Assembly: GCF_020297365.1 (NCBI RefSeq)
Contig: NZ_JAIXIG010000010.1
Location: 1-64,000 of the forward strand
Source of the DNA: Curtobacterium oceanosedimentum
Lineage (GTDB): Bacteria > Actinomycetota > Actinomycetes > Actinomycetales > Microbacteriaceae
Direction: 5' to 3'
DNA: 64,000 bases
Below, piece by piece: positions 32,664 through 40,184 of this stretch (within the stretch, counting starts at the first letter, position 1; the number at the start of each line of letters is the position of its first letter). Made by a program: the position numbers and the translations under genes. A model generated the notes under the pieces. That model had not been told where the DNA came from, did not search any database, and saw nothing but the letters and a program-made list of their open reading frames with translations.

Positions 32664-33307
32664 CGCGCCTCCACGCCGGAGGCGGCAACGCGCCCGACGC
32701 CGAAGCCGTCCTGGCCGCGTTCGCCCGCACCACCGGCGACGTCGCCGCGGCCCGCAGGGTCGCACGGCAGTTCTCCGACCTGGACGAGGGGGAGCGTTCG
32801 GCGCTGCTCTGGAGCGAGGACGACGGCGCGAAGCTCGTGGCCGTCCTGCTGCTCGTCCAGGCGATGCGGGCGCACCCCGACCCGGAGCTGACCGACGAGT
32901 ACCTGTCGGCGGCGAAGGCCGAGCGCTTCGCGGACTCGGTGCTCGTCGACCTGGCTGCCGAGGAACTCGTCGGCGCCCCGCTCGTGGGCGGGTCGACCGG
33001 GCCGCTGTTCGCGCTCGTGAAGTCCGACGTGGCGATGGTCCGGCGGATCGCGATCGTGGCGACGCTGGCGTTCGCGAAGCAGGGCGACGCCGAGGTGCCG
33101 CTCGGCATCGCCGGCCGGCTGGTGCGGGAACGGGGCGAGACGGTGCAGTCGGCCCTCGGGTGGGTCCTGCGCGAGACCGGCAAGCGGGCGTCCGAGGGAG
33201 CACTCGTGGCGTTCCTCGAGAAGAGCGGTCGGTTCCTGAGCCCGGCGGCCCGACGGACGGCGACCGAGCACCTGCCCCCGGCGGAACGCGACCGCCTGCG
33301 CGGCTGA
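32660..33307 (+). CDS. DNA alkylation repair (AlkD/HEAT-like) protein
   Basis: This 215-aa all-helical protein has the AlkD-like HEAT-repeat layout. It shows DLDEGERSALLWSEDDGAKL early, an acidic segment VLVDLAAEELVG, then the paired repeats KSDVAMVRRIAIVATLAFAK and VQSALGWVLRETGKR typical of the family. AlkD enzymes excise positively charged alkylated bases without base flipping. The family's aromatic DNA-contact residues are only partly evident. ATG 32660 has GGGAGG upstream and overlaps the preceding stop. The frame open further upstream is not used. Confidence 0.8.
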   Translation: MTRLHAGGGNAPDAEAVLAAFARTTGDVAAARRVARQFSDLDEGERSALLWSEDDGAKLVAVLLLVQAMRAHPDPELTDEYLSAAKAERFADSVLVDLAAEELVGAPLVGGSTGPLFALVKSDVAMVRRIAIVATLAFAKQGDAEVPLGIAGRLVRERGETVQSALGWVLRETGKRASEGALVAFLEKSGRFLSPAARRTATEHLPPAERDRLRG

Positions 33308-33433
33308 CCCTCCGGCGCATCGGCGCATCGGCGCACCGGCACCGGTACCGCACCGCCACGCCGACACGCCCGCGCCGAGGTCGCAACCGCCACGTCGCGA
33401 CCCTGCGCTGCGAACCGACTGTGCAGTCCGCCC

Positions 33434-33453
33434 AACCGACCACATGGTCGGTT
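33434..33453. promoter_or_regulatory. Probable TetR operator
   Basis: AACCGACCA-CA-TGGTCGGTT has 9-bp perfect arms and ends on the first base of the -10 box at 33453. The TetR gene downstream of the efflux pump is the likely binder. Confidence 0.7.
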
Positions 33454-33458
33454 ACGGT
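33453..33458 (+). promoter_or_regulatory. -10 box (TACGGT) of the MFS/TetR operon, leaderless
   Basis: TACGGT ends 6 nt before GTG 33465. This favours that start over the ATG at 33444, which lies inside the operator. Confidence 0.6.
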
Positions 33459-33464
33459 CGGATC

Positions 33465-34985
33465 GTGACCCAGACCAGCACCACCCCGACCCACCGCGCC
33501 TCCGTCCGTGAGTGGGCATCCCTCGGCGTCCTCACCCTGGCCGTCGTGCTCCTGGCGATCGACGGCACCGTGCTGGCCCTGGCGGTGCCGTCGCTCACCG
33601 CCGACCTCGACCCGACCGCCACCCAGGTGCTCTGGATCGGTGACGTCTACTCCTTCGCGCTCGCCGGGCTGCTCGTCACGATGGGCAACGTCGCCGACCG
33701 GATCGGCCGCAAGCGGCTGCTGCTCATCGGCTCGGTCGCCTTCGGGTTGGCATCGGCCGCCGCGGCGTTCGCGTCGAGCCCCGAGCTGCTCATCGCCGCG
33801 CGGGCGCTCCTCGGCATCGCGGGCGCCACCCTGATGCCCTCGACACTGTCGCTGGTGCGGACCATCTTCCGCGACCCCCGGCAGCGCACCACCGCCATCG
33901 CGGTCTGGTCCGCCGGCGCGACCGGTGGGGCCGCCGCCGGACCGCTCGTCGGCGGGGCGCTGCTCGAACACTTCTGGTGGGGGTCGGTGTTCCTCATCAA
34001 CATCCCGGTCATCGCCGTGATCGTCGTCGCCGGGGCGTTCCTGCTGCCCGAGTCGCGCGGCGGCGCCCGGACCCCGATCGACCTGCTCTCCGCCGTGCTC
34101 TCGGTGCTGGCGATCGTGCCGCTGGTGTACGCCGTCAAGCACCTCGCCGGGCACGGGTTCGACTGGACGGTGCCGGTCGCCGCGATGGTCGGCCTCGGTG
34201 CGGGCTGGTGGTTCGTCCGACGGCAGGCGCGCCTGACCACGCCGCTCATCGACCTGCAGCTGTTCCGGATCCCGGCGTTCTCGGGCGCGGTGATCGCGAA
34301 CTCGCTGTCCGTCTTCGCGCTGAGCGGTCTGCTGTTCTTCTTCTCGCAGTACCTGCAGCTGGTGCGCGGGTTCACCCCGCTGCTGGCCGGTGCGGCGGAG
34401 CTCCCGGCGACCCTGGCGTCCATCGCGGTCATCGCCGTGATCGGCCTGCTCACCCGGTACGTCGGCCCGGGGCGGTCCATCGGCCTCGGGCTCGCGGTGG
34501 CCGCGGTCGGCATGGCCGGACTCGCGTTCGCCGAGGGCCTGCCGACGTACTGGGGGATCGCGATCGCGCTCGCCGTGGTGGGCATCGGTGTCGGGGTGTC
34601 GATGACGCTGGCGACCGACGCGGTCGTCGCTGCCGCGCCCCGCGAGCGGGCCGGTGCCGCGTCGGCGATCTCGGAGACCGGCTACGAGCTCGGCGTCGCG
34701 CTCGGCATCGCGGTGCTCGGGTCGCTGCAGACCGCGTTCTACCGGTCGTCCCTGGACCTGTCGGGCGAGGGCCTGGGCGCTGGGATCGCCGACCGGGTGC
34801 GGGAGTCGCTGGCATCGGCGACGCAGGCGCTGCAGCCCGGCTCGCCCGTGCTCGAGCACGCCCGCGAGGCGTTCACCGGCGGCATGCAGCTCGCCTCGGT
34901 CGGCGCTGCCGTGCTGCTCGCCGTCGCGGCCGTCGTCGCACTCCGGGTGATCCCGAACCGGCAGGATGGACCGCATGACCACTGA
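33465..34985 (+). CDS. DHA2-type MFS drug-efflux transporter
   Basis: This 506-aa transporter has 14 predicted membrane helices and DHA2 signatures: LLAIDGTVLALAVPSL with the acidic residue in TM1, and GNVADRIGRKRLLLIGS after TM2. A gene of this type normally exports cationic drugs or biocides. GTG 33465 (VTQTSTTPTHRASV) is chosen from the -10 box spacing. Its last 11 bp overlap the TetR gene, forming a two-gene self-repressed operon with the operator at 33434. Confidence 0.88.
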   Translation: MTQTSTTPTHRASVREWASLGVLTLAVVLLAIDGTVLALAVPSLTADLDPTATQVLWIGDVYSFALAGLLVTMGNVADRIGRKRLLLIGSVAFGLASAAAAFASSPELLIAARALLGIAGATLMPSTLSLVRTIFRDPRQRTTAIAVWSAGATGGAAAGPLVGGALLEHFWWGSVFLINIPVIAVIVVAGAFLLPESRGGARTPIDLLSAVLSVLAIVPLVYAVKHLAGHGFDWTVPVAAMVGLGAGWWFVRRQARLTTPLIDLQLFRIPAFSGAVIANSLSVFALSGLLFFFSQYLQLVRGFTPLLAGAAELPATLASIAVIAVIGLLTRYVGPGRSIGLGLAVAAVGMAGLAFAEGLPTYWGIAIALAVVGIGVGVSMTLATDAVVAAAPRERAGAASAISETGYELGVALGIAVLGSLQTAFYRSSLDLSGEGLGAGIADRVRESLASATQALQPGSPVLEHAREAFTGGMQLASVGAAVLLAVAAVVALRVIPNRQDGPHDH

Positions 34986-35580
34986 CCGCCCCACGGGGAC
35001 CACGAGCACGGGCCCCGTCCGCACGGGTACCGACGGTTCCCGTGACCGGGACCGCACCCGGCAGGCGGTGCTCGAGTCGGCGCACCGGCTGCTCGCCGAG
35101 CGGGGCACCCGCGTGAGCGTCGCCGAGATCGCGTCGGACGCCGGCGTCTCGAAGAGCGGGTTGCTGCACCACTTCCCGTCGAAGGACGAACTCCTGCTCG
35201 CGGTAGTCGAGCACGGACTGGCCGCGTTCACCGACGAGGTCCTGCACCACGTGGACCTGGCCGAGAACCGCCCGGGCAAGGTCCTGCGCGCCTACGTCCG
35301 GACGCTCTGCGGCGGCAGTGAACAGGCGATGGAGCTGTTCGCCCCCTCGTCGCACTGGACCGGGCTGATGAGCGTCCCCGGGATCGCCGCGGTCGTCGCC
35401 GAGGACGCCGAGCACTGGCGGACGCTGTTCGCCCGCGACGGCCTGCCCGAGGACCGCACGCTCGTGGTCCGACACGCGGCCGAGGGGCTCGCCGCCGCGG
35501 CCGGCATGCCGCCCTACCTGGACGAGCGGGAACTCGCGGTGGCGCGGGACGCGCTGCTCGCGCTGGCAGAACCCGCCTGA
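34975..35580 (+). CDS. TetR-family repressor of the upstream pump
   Basis: This 201-aa regulator has an N-terminal TetR HTH (about residues 20-65, VAEIASDAGVSKSGLLHHFPSKDELLLAV) and a helical C-terminal ligand domain (TetR_C_37-like by appearance). ATG 34975 has AGGA about 8 nt upstream; ATG 34966 is equally in frame. It is transcribed with the DHA2 pump and probably binds the perfect inverted repeat at 33434. Confidence 0.88.
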   Translation: MTTDRPTGTTSTGPVRTGTDGSRDRDRTRQAVLESAHRLLAERGTRVSVAEIASDAGVSKSGLLHHFPSKDELLLAVVEHGLAAFTDEVLHHVDLAENRPGKVLRAYVRTLCGGSEQAMELFAPSSHWTGLMSVPGIAAVVAEDAEHWRTLFARDGLPEDRTLVVRHAAEGLAAAAGMPPYLDERELAVARDALLALAEPA

Positions 35581-35583
35581 CCC

Positions 35584-35604
35584 GACGGCCGGGAGGCCCG
35601 GTGC
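35584..35604 (+). repeat. Half copy of the family-1 palindrome
   Basis: GACGGCCGGGAGGCCCGGTG plus C matches the left arm of the copy at 26310 with one change, but no right arm follows. It looks like a decayed element just after the TetR stop. Confidence 0.55.
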
Positions 35605-35619
35605 GCGTCCGACCCGCAA

Positions 35620-35662
35620 CGCGCGCCCGGCAGGGGTGCCGTTCCGTCCCGGCGGGCGCGCG
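35620..35662. terminator. Possible terminator of the MFS/TetR operon
   Basis: CGCGCGCCCG (35620-35629) pairs with CGGGCGCGCG (35653-35662) across a 23-nt loop. It is adjacent to the half palindrome and may replace its lost function. The rest of the 200-bp gap shows no gene. Confidence 0.4.
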
Positions 35663-35780
35663 AATCCGCGCGCGAGGGGAGCCCGGGGCTGGGAGCGTCC
35701 ACGGGACGGGCGCGTACCGAGGAGGGGAACGCGAGTCGTGCCTCCAGGCCGGCTCGAAGCGACCACGAGAGGAACGCGAC

Positions 35781-36971
35781 GTGCGCGCACTGACCTGGCA
35801 GGGCACCGAGAAGGTGTCCGTCGAGACCGTCCCCGACCCGACCATCCAGGAGCCGACCGACGCGATCGTGCGGATCACCTCCACGGCGATCTGCGGCTCC
35901 GACCTGCACCTGTACCGGGTGCTCGGCCCGTACATCGACCGCGGTGACGTGCTCGGCCACGAGCCGATGGGCATCGTGGAAGAGGTCGGCTCCGCCGTCA
36001 CGAACCTGAAGGTCGGCGACCGCGTCGTCGTGCCGTTCAACATCTCCTGCGGCCACTGCTGGATGTGCCAGCACGGCTTCCAGTCGCAGTGCGAGACCAC
36101 CCAGGTGAAGGAGTACGGCACCGGTGCCTCGCTCTTCGGGTACACGAAGATGTACGGCCAGGTCCCCGGCGGCCAGGCCGAGTACCTCCGCGTGCCGCAC
36201 GCCGACTACGGGCCCATCAAGGTGCCGGACACCGGCGCGGACGACCAGTGGCTGTTCATGAGCGACATCATCCCGACCGCGTGGCAGGCCGTGCAGTACG
36301 CCGAGGTGCCGGAGGGCGGCACGCTCGCGGTGCTCGGTCTCGGCCCGGTCGGGCAGTTCGCCGCCCGCATCGGCAAGCACCTCGGGTACCGGGTGCTCGC
36401 CGTCGACCCCGAGCAGGTCCGCCGTGACCTGGGCGCGAAGCACGGCATCGAGGTGTTCGACCTCGACGACGACATGGTGTCGAAGCTCGTCGACCTGACC
36501 GACGGCCGCGGACCCGACGGCGTCGTCGACGCGGTCGGCATGGAGGCGCACGGCAACGCCGTCGCCGGGTTCGCCCAGCGCGCTGCCGGGCTGCTGCCCG
36601 ACAAGCTCGCGCAGAAGGCCATCGAGACCGCCGGCGTCGACCGCCTGGCCGCCGTGCACGCGGCGATCGACCTCGTGCGCCGTGGTGGCACCGTCTCGCT
36701 GAGCGGTGTCTACGGCGGCATGGCCGACCCGATGCCCATGATGACGCTGTTCGACAAGCAGATCACGATCCGCGAGGGACAGTGCAACGTCCGCCGCTGG
36801 GTCGACGACCTCATGCCGCTCGTGTCCGACCCCTCGGACCCGCTCGGCACGCTCGACCTGACCACGCACCGGGTCTCCCTGGAGGACGCCCCGCACATGT
36901 ACTCCGTCTTCCAGAAGAAGGAGGACGGCTGCATCAAGGTCGTGCTCGACCCCGCGATGGCCTCGGCCTGA
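35781..36971 (+). CDS. Zinc-dependent alcohol/formaldehyde dehydrogenase-like protein
   Basis: This 396-aa MDR enzyme resembles glutathione-independent formaldehyde dehydrogenase. Catalytic zinc ligands are in STAICGSDLHLY (Cys about 38) and GHEPMGIVEEVG; the structural-zinc cluster is SCGHCWMCQHGFQSQC. The nucleotide loop is VLGLGPVGQFAARIG, followed by DPEQ, suggesting NAD+. An insertion of the long-chain MDR type (about residues 250-300) and length near 396 support that subfamily. GTG 35781 has GAGAGGAA upstream. The downstream epimerase gene overlaps its stop (TGATG). Confidence 0.88.
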   Translation: MRALTWQGTEKVSVETVPDPTIQEPTDAIVRITSTAICGSDLHLYRVLGPYIDRGDVLGHEPMGIVEEVGSAVTNLKVGDRVVVPFNISCGHCWMCQHGFQSQCETTQVKEYGTGASLFGYTKMYGQVPGGQAEYLRVPHADYGPIKVPDTGADDQWLFMSDIIPTAWQAVQYAEVPEGGTLAVLGLGPVGQFAARIGKHLGYRVLAVDPEQVRRDLGAKHGIEVFDLDDDMVSKLVDLTDGRGPDGVVDAVGMEAHGNAVAGFAQRAAGLLPDKLAQKAIETAGVDRLAAVHAAIDLVRRGGTVSLSGVYGGMADPMPMMTLFDKQITIREGQCNVRRWVDDLMPLVSDPSDPLGTLDLTTHRVSLEDAPHMYSVFQKKEDGCIKVVLDPAMASA

Positions 36972-38071
36972 TGCGCGTCGTCGTCGTCGGCGCGACCGGC
37001 AACGTGGGGACGGCGGTGCTCCGTCGGCTCGCGACCGCACGCGCCGGCGGCGACGGTGAGCACGTGGCGGACACGGCCGGCGGCGGAGCACAGGGGGCGG
37101 TTGCGGCTCACGGCGGCGGGGTCGAGATCGTCGGCGTCGCCCGTCGGCTGCCCGACCTGCGGGCCGAGCCGTACGCCGCCGCCCTGTGGCACGCCGTCGA
37201 CATCGGTGCGCCCGACGCGGTCGGGCAGCTCGCCGCGGTGTTCCAGGGCGCGGACGCCGTGATCCACCTGGCGTGGGCACTGCAACCGACGCACGACATC
37301 CCCGCGCAGCACCGGACGAACGTCACGGGCACGGCGAACGTGCTCGACGCGGTGGCGCGGGCCGGCGTGCCCCAGGTCGTCATCGCGTCGTCCGTCGGTG
37401 CCTACCGCGGCGTGGACGTCGACGGCAAGCGGACCCCGGTCGACGAGAGCTGGCCGGCCGACGGCATCCCGACCGCCACCTACTCGATCCACAAGGCCGA
37501 GAACGAGGCCGCGCTCGACCGGTTCGAGGCCGAGCACCCAGACGTCGTCGTGACCCGCCTGCGCCCCGGGCTCATCTTCCAGCGCGAGGCCGCCGCCGAG
37601 ATCCGCGGGCTGTTCCTCGGACACCTCGTCCCCATGTCGATCGTCCGGTGGGTGCGGTGGCTCGTGCTGCCCCTGCCCCTGCCGTTCGTGTTCCAGGCGG
37701 TGCACGCCGACGACGTCGCCGACGCCTTCTGGCGCACGGTCGACCGACGTGCCGGTGGTGCGTTCAACATCGCGGCGTCACCGGTGCTCAACCCGCCCCG
37801 GCTGGCCCGGGCGTTCGGCATGCTCGGTGCGGTCCGCATCCCGTTGCGGCTGCTGCGCGGGATCGTGACGCTGACGTGGCGGCTGCGCCTGCAGCCGACG
37901 GATGCCGGCTGGATCGACATCGCGGCGGGCGTCCCGATCATGCGCACGGACCGTGCCCGGTCCGTGCTCGGTTGGGAGGCCCGGCACACCTCCGAAGACG
38001 CCCTGCGTGCGCTGGTGGCCGGGTTCGCAGACGGTGCGAACGTGCCGGGATCGGGGCCGCTGCGCGGCTGA
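36971..38071 (+). CDS. NAD-dependent epimerase/dehydratase family protein
   Basis: This 366-aa extended-SDR protein has an N-terminal Rossmann loop (VVGATGNVGTAVLRRL), an odd Gly/Ala/His-rich insertion (about residues 25-50), SSVGAYRGV with the catalytic Ser, and YSIHKAENE with the Tyr-x3-Lys pair. The insertion makes it longer than the family norm. The substrate is unknown, possibly a nucleotide sugar or small carbonyl. ATG 36971 overlaps the dehydrogenase stop by one base, so the two genes form an operon. Confidence 0.86.
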   Translation: MRVVVVGATGNVGTAVLRRLATARAGGDGEHVADTAGGGAQGAVAAHGGGVEIVGVARRLPDLRAEPYAAALWHAVDIGAPDAVGQLAAVFQGADAVIHLAWALQPTHDIPAQHRTNVTGTANVLDAVARAGVPQVVIASSVGAYRGVDVDGKRTPVDESWPADGIPTATYSIHKAENEAALDRFEAEHPDVVVTRLRPGLIFQREAAAEIRGLFLGHLVPMSIVRWVRWLVLPLPLPFVFQAVHADDVADAFWRTVDRRAGGAFNIAASPVLNPPRLARAFGMLGAVRIPLRLLRGIVTLTWRLRLQPTDAGWIDIAAGVPIMRTDRARSVLGWEARHTSEDALRALVAGFADGANVPGSGPLRG

Positions 38072-38099
38072 CGCACGGCCGCAGCGGTCCCCCTCGCGC

Positions 38100-38105
38100 T
38101 ACGCT
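38100..38105 (+). promoter_or_regulatory. Candidate -10 box (TACGCT) of the SHOCT operon
   Basis: TACGCT would start a leader of about 65 nt carrying three CGTCGGAGCGG repeats and the GGAAGGGG ribosome site before GTG 38177. Confidence 0.45.
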
Positions 38106-38110
38106 CGGCT

Positions 38111-38163
38111 CGTCGGAGCGGGTTCGGCGGCGTGGATTCGTCGGAGCGGACCCGTCGGAGCGG
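38111..38163 (+). repeat. Three CGTCGGAGCGG repeats in a 5' leader
   Basis: Identical 11-mers start at 38111, 38139 and 38153. They fall between the -10 candidate and the ribosome site of the SHOCT gene. They may be operator half-sites, RNA features or simple duplication. Confidence 0.6.
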
Positions 38164-38176
38164 GAAGGGGACTGCC

Positions 38177-38533
38177 GTGGTGCTCGGTGGACTGGCATTC
38201 GGTGAGATCGAGGGGCCGGAGGGGTCGGGGGCGTCCGACCTGTTCAGCGGGTGGTTCGGCGTGGCCTTCGGTGTCGTCGCCGCCCTGATGCTCCTGACCA
38301 CCCTGACGATCGTCCTGGTGACGCTCTACCGGGGCAAGCGCATGGCCGACCGGGGGCAGAACCCGTTGACCGTGCAGGAGGACCTGGCGCACCGAGCGAT
38401 GCAGAGCCGGACGCTCGCGCCGGACACGCCTCTGGAACAGCGGCTCGCCGAGCTCGACGACCTGCACGCCCGCGGGGTGATCTCCGACGAGGAGCACCGC
38501 AGGGCTCGGGCCGAGGCGTTGCGCGGACGATGA
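38177..38533 (+). CDS. SHOCT-domain membrane protein
   Basis: This 118-aa protein has one membrane helix (about residues 28-52, FGVVAALMLLTTLTIVLVTLY) and a C-terminal SHOCT motif (EQRLAELDDLHARGVISDEE). SHOCT modules are short helical hairpins found at ends of membrane proteins; the function is unclear. I chose GTG 38177 (VVLGGLAFGEIEG) for its GGAAGGGG site; GTG 38132 lies within the leader repeats. The stop overlaps the next ATG, giving a three-gene coupled operon. Confidence 0.78.
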   Translation: MVLGGLAFGEIEGPEGSGASDLFSGWFGVAFGVVAALMLLTTLTIVLVTLYRGKRMADRGQNPLTVQEDLAHRAMQSRTLAPDTPLEQRLAELDDLHARGVISDEEHRRARAEALRGR

Positions 38534-38973
38534 CGGGACCGGGACCGGGCAGTGCGGGTCGTGGCGTGGGAGGCACGAGCATCCCGGACTTCGACGTCGA
38601 ACCCGCCGTCGGACCGCGCTTCTTGCCGCGCGTCCTCGGCGTCGTCTCCGCCGTGACCGGTGTGCTCGCCGTCGTCGGCTGGCCGGTGCCCGTCGTCTCG
38701 CGGCACGCCCGGCGGGAGCACGCGTGGGAGCGGACCGTGCAGGGCGTCCAGGACTGGCTCGCGCACGACGGTTGGCGCGCCTCCGGTTCGTCCTGGCTGT
38801 ACGGAGCGGCGTCGGTCGCGGCGCTGGCGGGCGCGATCACCCTGCTGCACCCCGGTTGGACGGATGCCCGGAAACTGGCCGTCGTCATTGGGCCGGCCGG
38901 CGTCCTGCTCGTGGTCGGCCTCGCGGTGCAGTGGGCGCTCGGTCTGCCGTGGTCGAACTACGGTCAGGCGTGA
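38530..38973 (+). CDS. Hypothetical membrane protein, 147 aa
   Basis: No named family is recognised. Three hydrophobic segments are visible (about residues 32-52, 90-108 and 118-138), with a Trp/His-rich loop between the first two (HARREHAWERTVQGVQDWL). The N-terminus is Gly/Pro-rich. It overlaps the SHOCT gene before it (ATGA) and the DUF6314 gene after it (GTGA). Confidence 0.72.
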   Translation: MTGPGPGSAGRGVGGTSIPDFDVEPAVGPRFLPRVLGVVSAVTGVLAVVGWPVPVVSRHARREHAWERTVQGVQDWLAHDGWRASGSSWLYGAASVAALAGAITLLHPGWTDARKLAVVIGPAGVLLVVGLAVQWALGLPWSNYGQA

Positions 38974-39392
38974 TCGCGGTGCTGCCGACCGACCTGCTCG
39001 GAGCGTGGGACCTCCACCGCACGGTGCACGACCACCGTGCCGGGGCGTGGGGCGTCGTGACCGGGGCCACCACGCTGGCCGCCGTCACGGCCGACGAGGT
39101 GCGCTGGGACGAATCCGGCGTCATGACGTTCGACGGCCGCACGACGCCGGTGTCGCGGACCCTGCTGGTGCGGCGGTCGAGCGCGGGGTCCGACGGCTGG
39201 ACCGTGCACTTCGCCGACGGTCGGGTCTTCCACGACTGGGTGTGGGGCACGAGTGTCGCCCACGCCTGCGCCCCCGACGACTACACCGGCGCCCTCGACG
39301 GCGACCAGCACCGCTGGACCGTGCGGTGGGAGGCGCTCGGGCCGGCGAAGGACTACCGACTGGACAGCGTCCTCACCCGACCCCGGGGATGA
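38970..39392 (+). CDS. DUF6314-family protein
   Basis: This 140-aa soluble beta-rich protein has the DUF6314 pattern: LLGAWDLHRTVHDHRAG at the start, then FADGRVFHDWVWGTSVAHAC, APDDYTGAL and RWTVRWEALGPAKDYRLDS. It has a lipocalin-like look; the ligand is unknown. It starts GTG overlapping the preceding stop. Confidence 0.8.
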   Translation: MIAVLPTDLLGAWDLHRTVHDHRAGAWGVVTGATTLAAVTADEVRWDESGVMTFDGRTTPVSRTLLVRRSSAGSDGWTVHFADGRVFHDWVWGTSVAHACAPDDYTGALDGDQHRWTVRWEALGPAKDYRLDSVLTRPRG

Positions 39393-39458
39393 CCAGCGCC
39401 GATGACCCGCGGGGCGCCCGGGTGCCGGTCCGTCGGGGGTCACGGCCAGACTGGGGGC

Positions 39459-40124
39459 ATGGCACGCTCCTCGGGCACCGACGCCCCGCGCATCACCCTG
39501 ACCGAACCCCCGGACCTGCAGGACTGGGTCCCCGCTCCCGGTGACGTCCTGACCGGCGACCGGATCGAGGGCAAGCGCATCGACGTCCTCGACCTGGCCG
39601 GTGGACGGCTGCCCGACCTGGAGATCGAGGAGTGCGTCATCGACACGCTCCGGGCCGACGACGCCGACCTGCGGGGCCTGCGGGTCCGTGACTCGCTCGT
39701 CGACGTGCTCGACGCCCCGATCCTCCGGGCCTCGAGCAGCTCGTGGCGCGAGGTCCGGGTCTCCGGCGGACGGGTCGGCTCGGCGGAGCTGTACGACGCC
39801 GGGCTGAACGGCGTCGAGTTCGTCGGCATGAAGTTCGGGTTCGTGAACCTGCGCGGGTCGACGATCACCGACGTGGTGTTCCGCGACTGCGTCATCGACG
39901 AGCTCGACATCGCCGACGCGAAGCTGCTGCGGGTGTCGTTCGACGGCAGCAGCATCCGCGCCGCCGAGGGGTCGAACACCCGCATCGACCACGTGGACCT
40001 GCGAGGAGCGGACCTGGACCGGGTCGAGCGGCTCGAGGGCTTCCGCGGGGCGACGATCGGCGCCGACCAGCTGTACACGCTCGCGCCGCTGCTGGCCGCG
40101 CAGGCCGGTTACCGCGTCGACTGA
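39459..40124 (+). CDS. Pentapeptide-repeat-like beta-helix protein
   Basis: This 221-aa soluble protein is built of degenerate five-residue repeats (DLRGLRVRDSLVDVLDAPIL, GFVNLRGSTITDVVFRDCVI, ADAKLLRVSFDGSSI) that should form a right-handed quadrilateral beta-helix. The N-terminus (DLQDWVPAPGDVLTGDRI) is non-repetitive. Some family members mimic DNA and protect gyrase; nothing here shows that. CAGACT ends 6 nt before ATG 39459 as a weak leaderless -10. Confidence 0.72.
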   Translation: MARSSGTDAPRITLTEPPDLQDWVPAPGDVLTGDRIEGKRIDVLDLAGGRLPDLEIEECVIDTLRADDADLRGLRVRDSLVDVLDAPILRASSSSWREVRVSGGRVGSAELYDAGLNGVEFVGMKFGFVNLRGSTITDVVFRDCVIDELDIADAKLLRVSFDGSSIRAAEGSNTRIDHVDLRGADLDRVERLEGFRGATIGADQLYTLAPLLAAQAGYRVD

Positions 40125-40184
40125 CCGGCGCCGGGTCCCGCGCTCACCGACACTCCACGCCCGCCGGGGCCCGCGAACTGTCGC

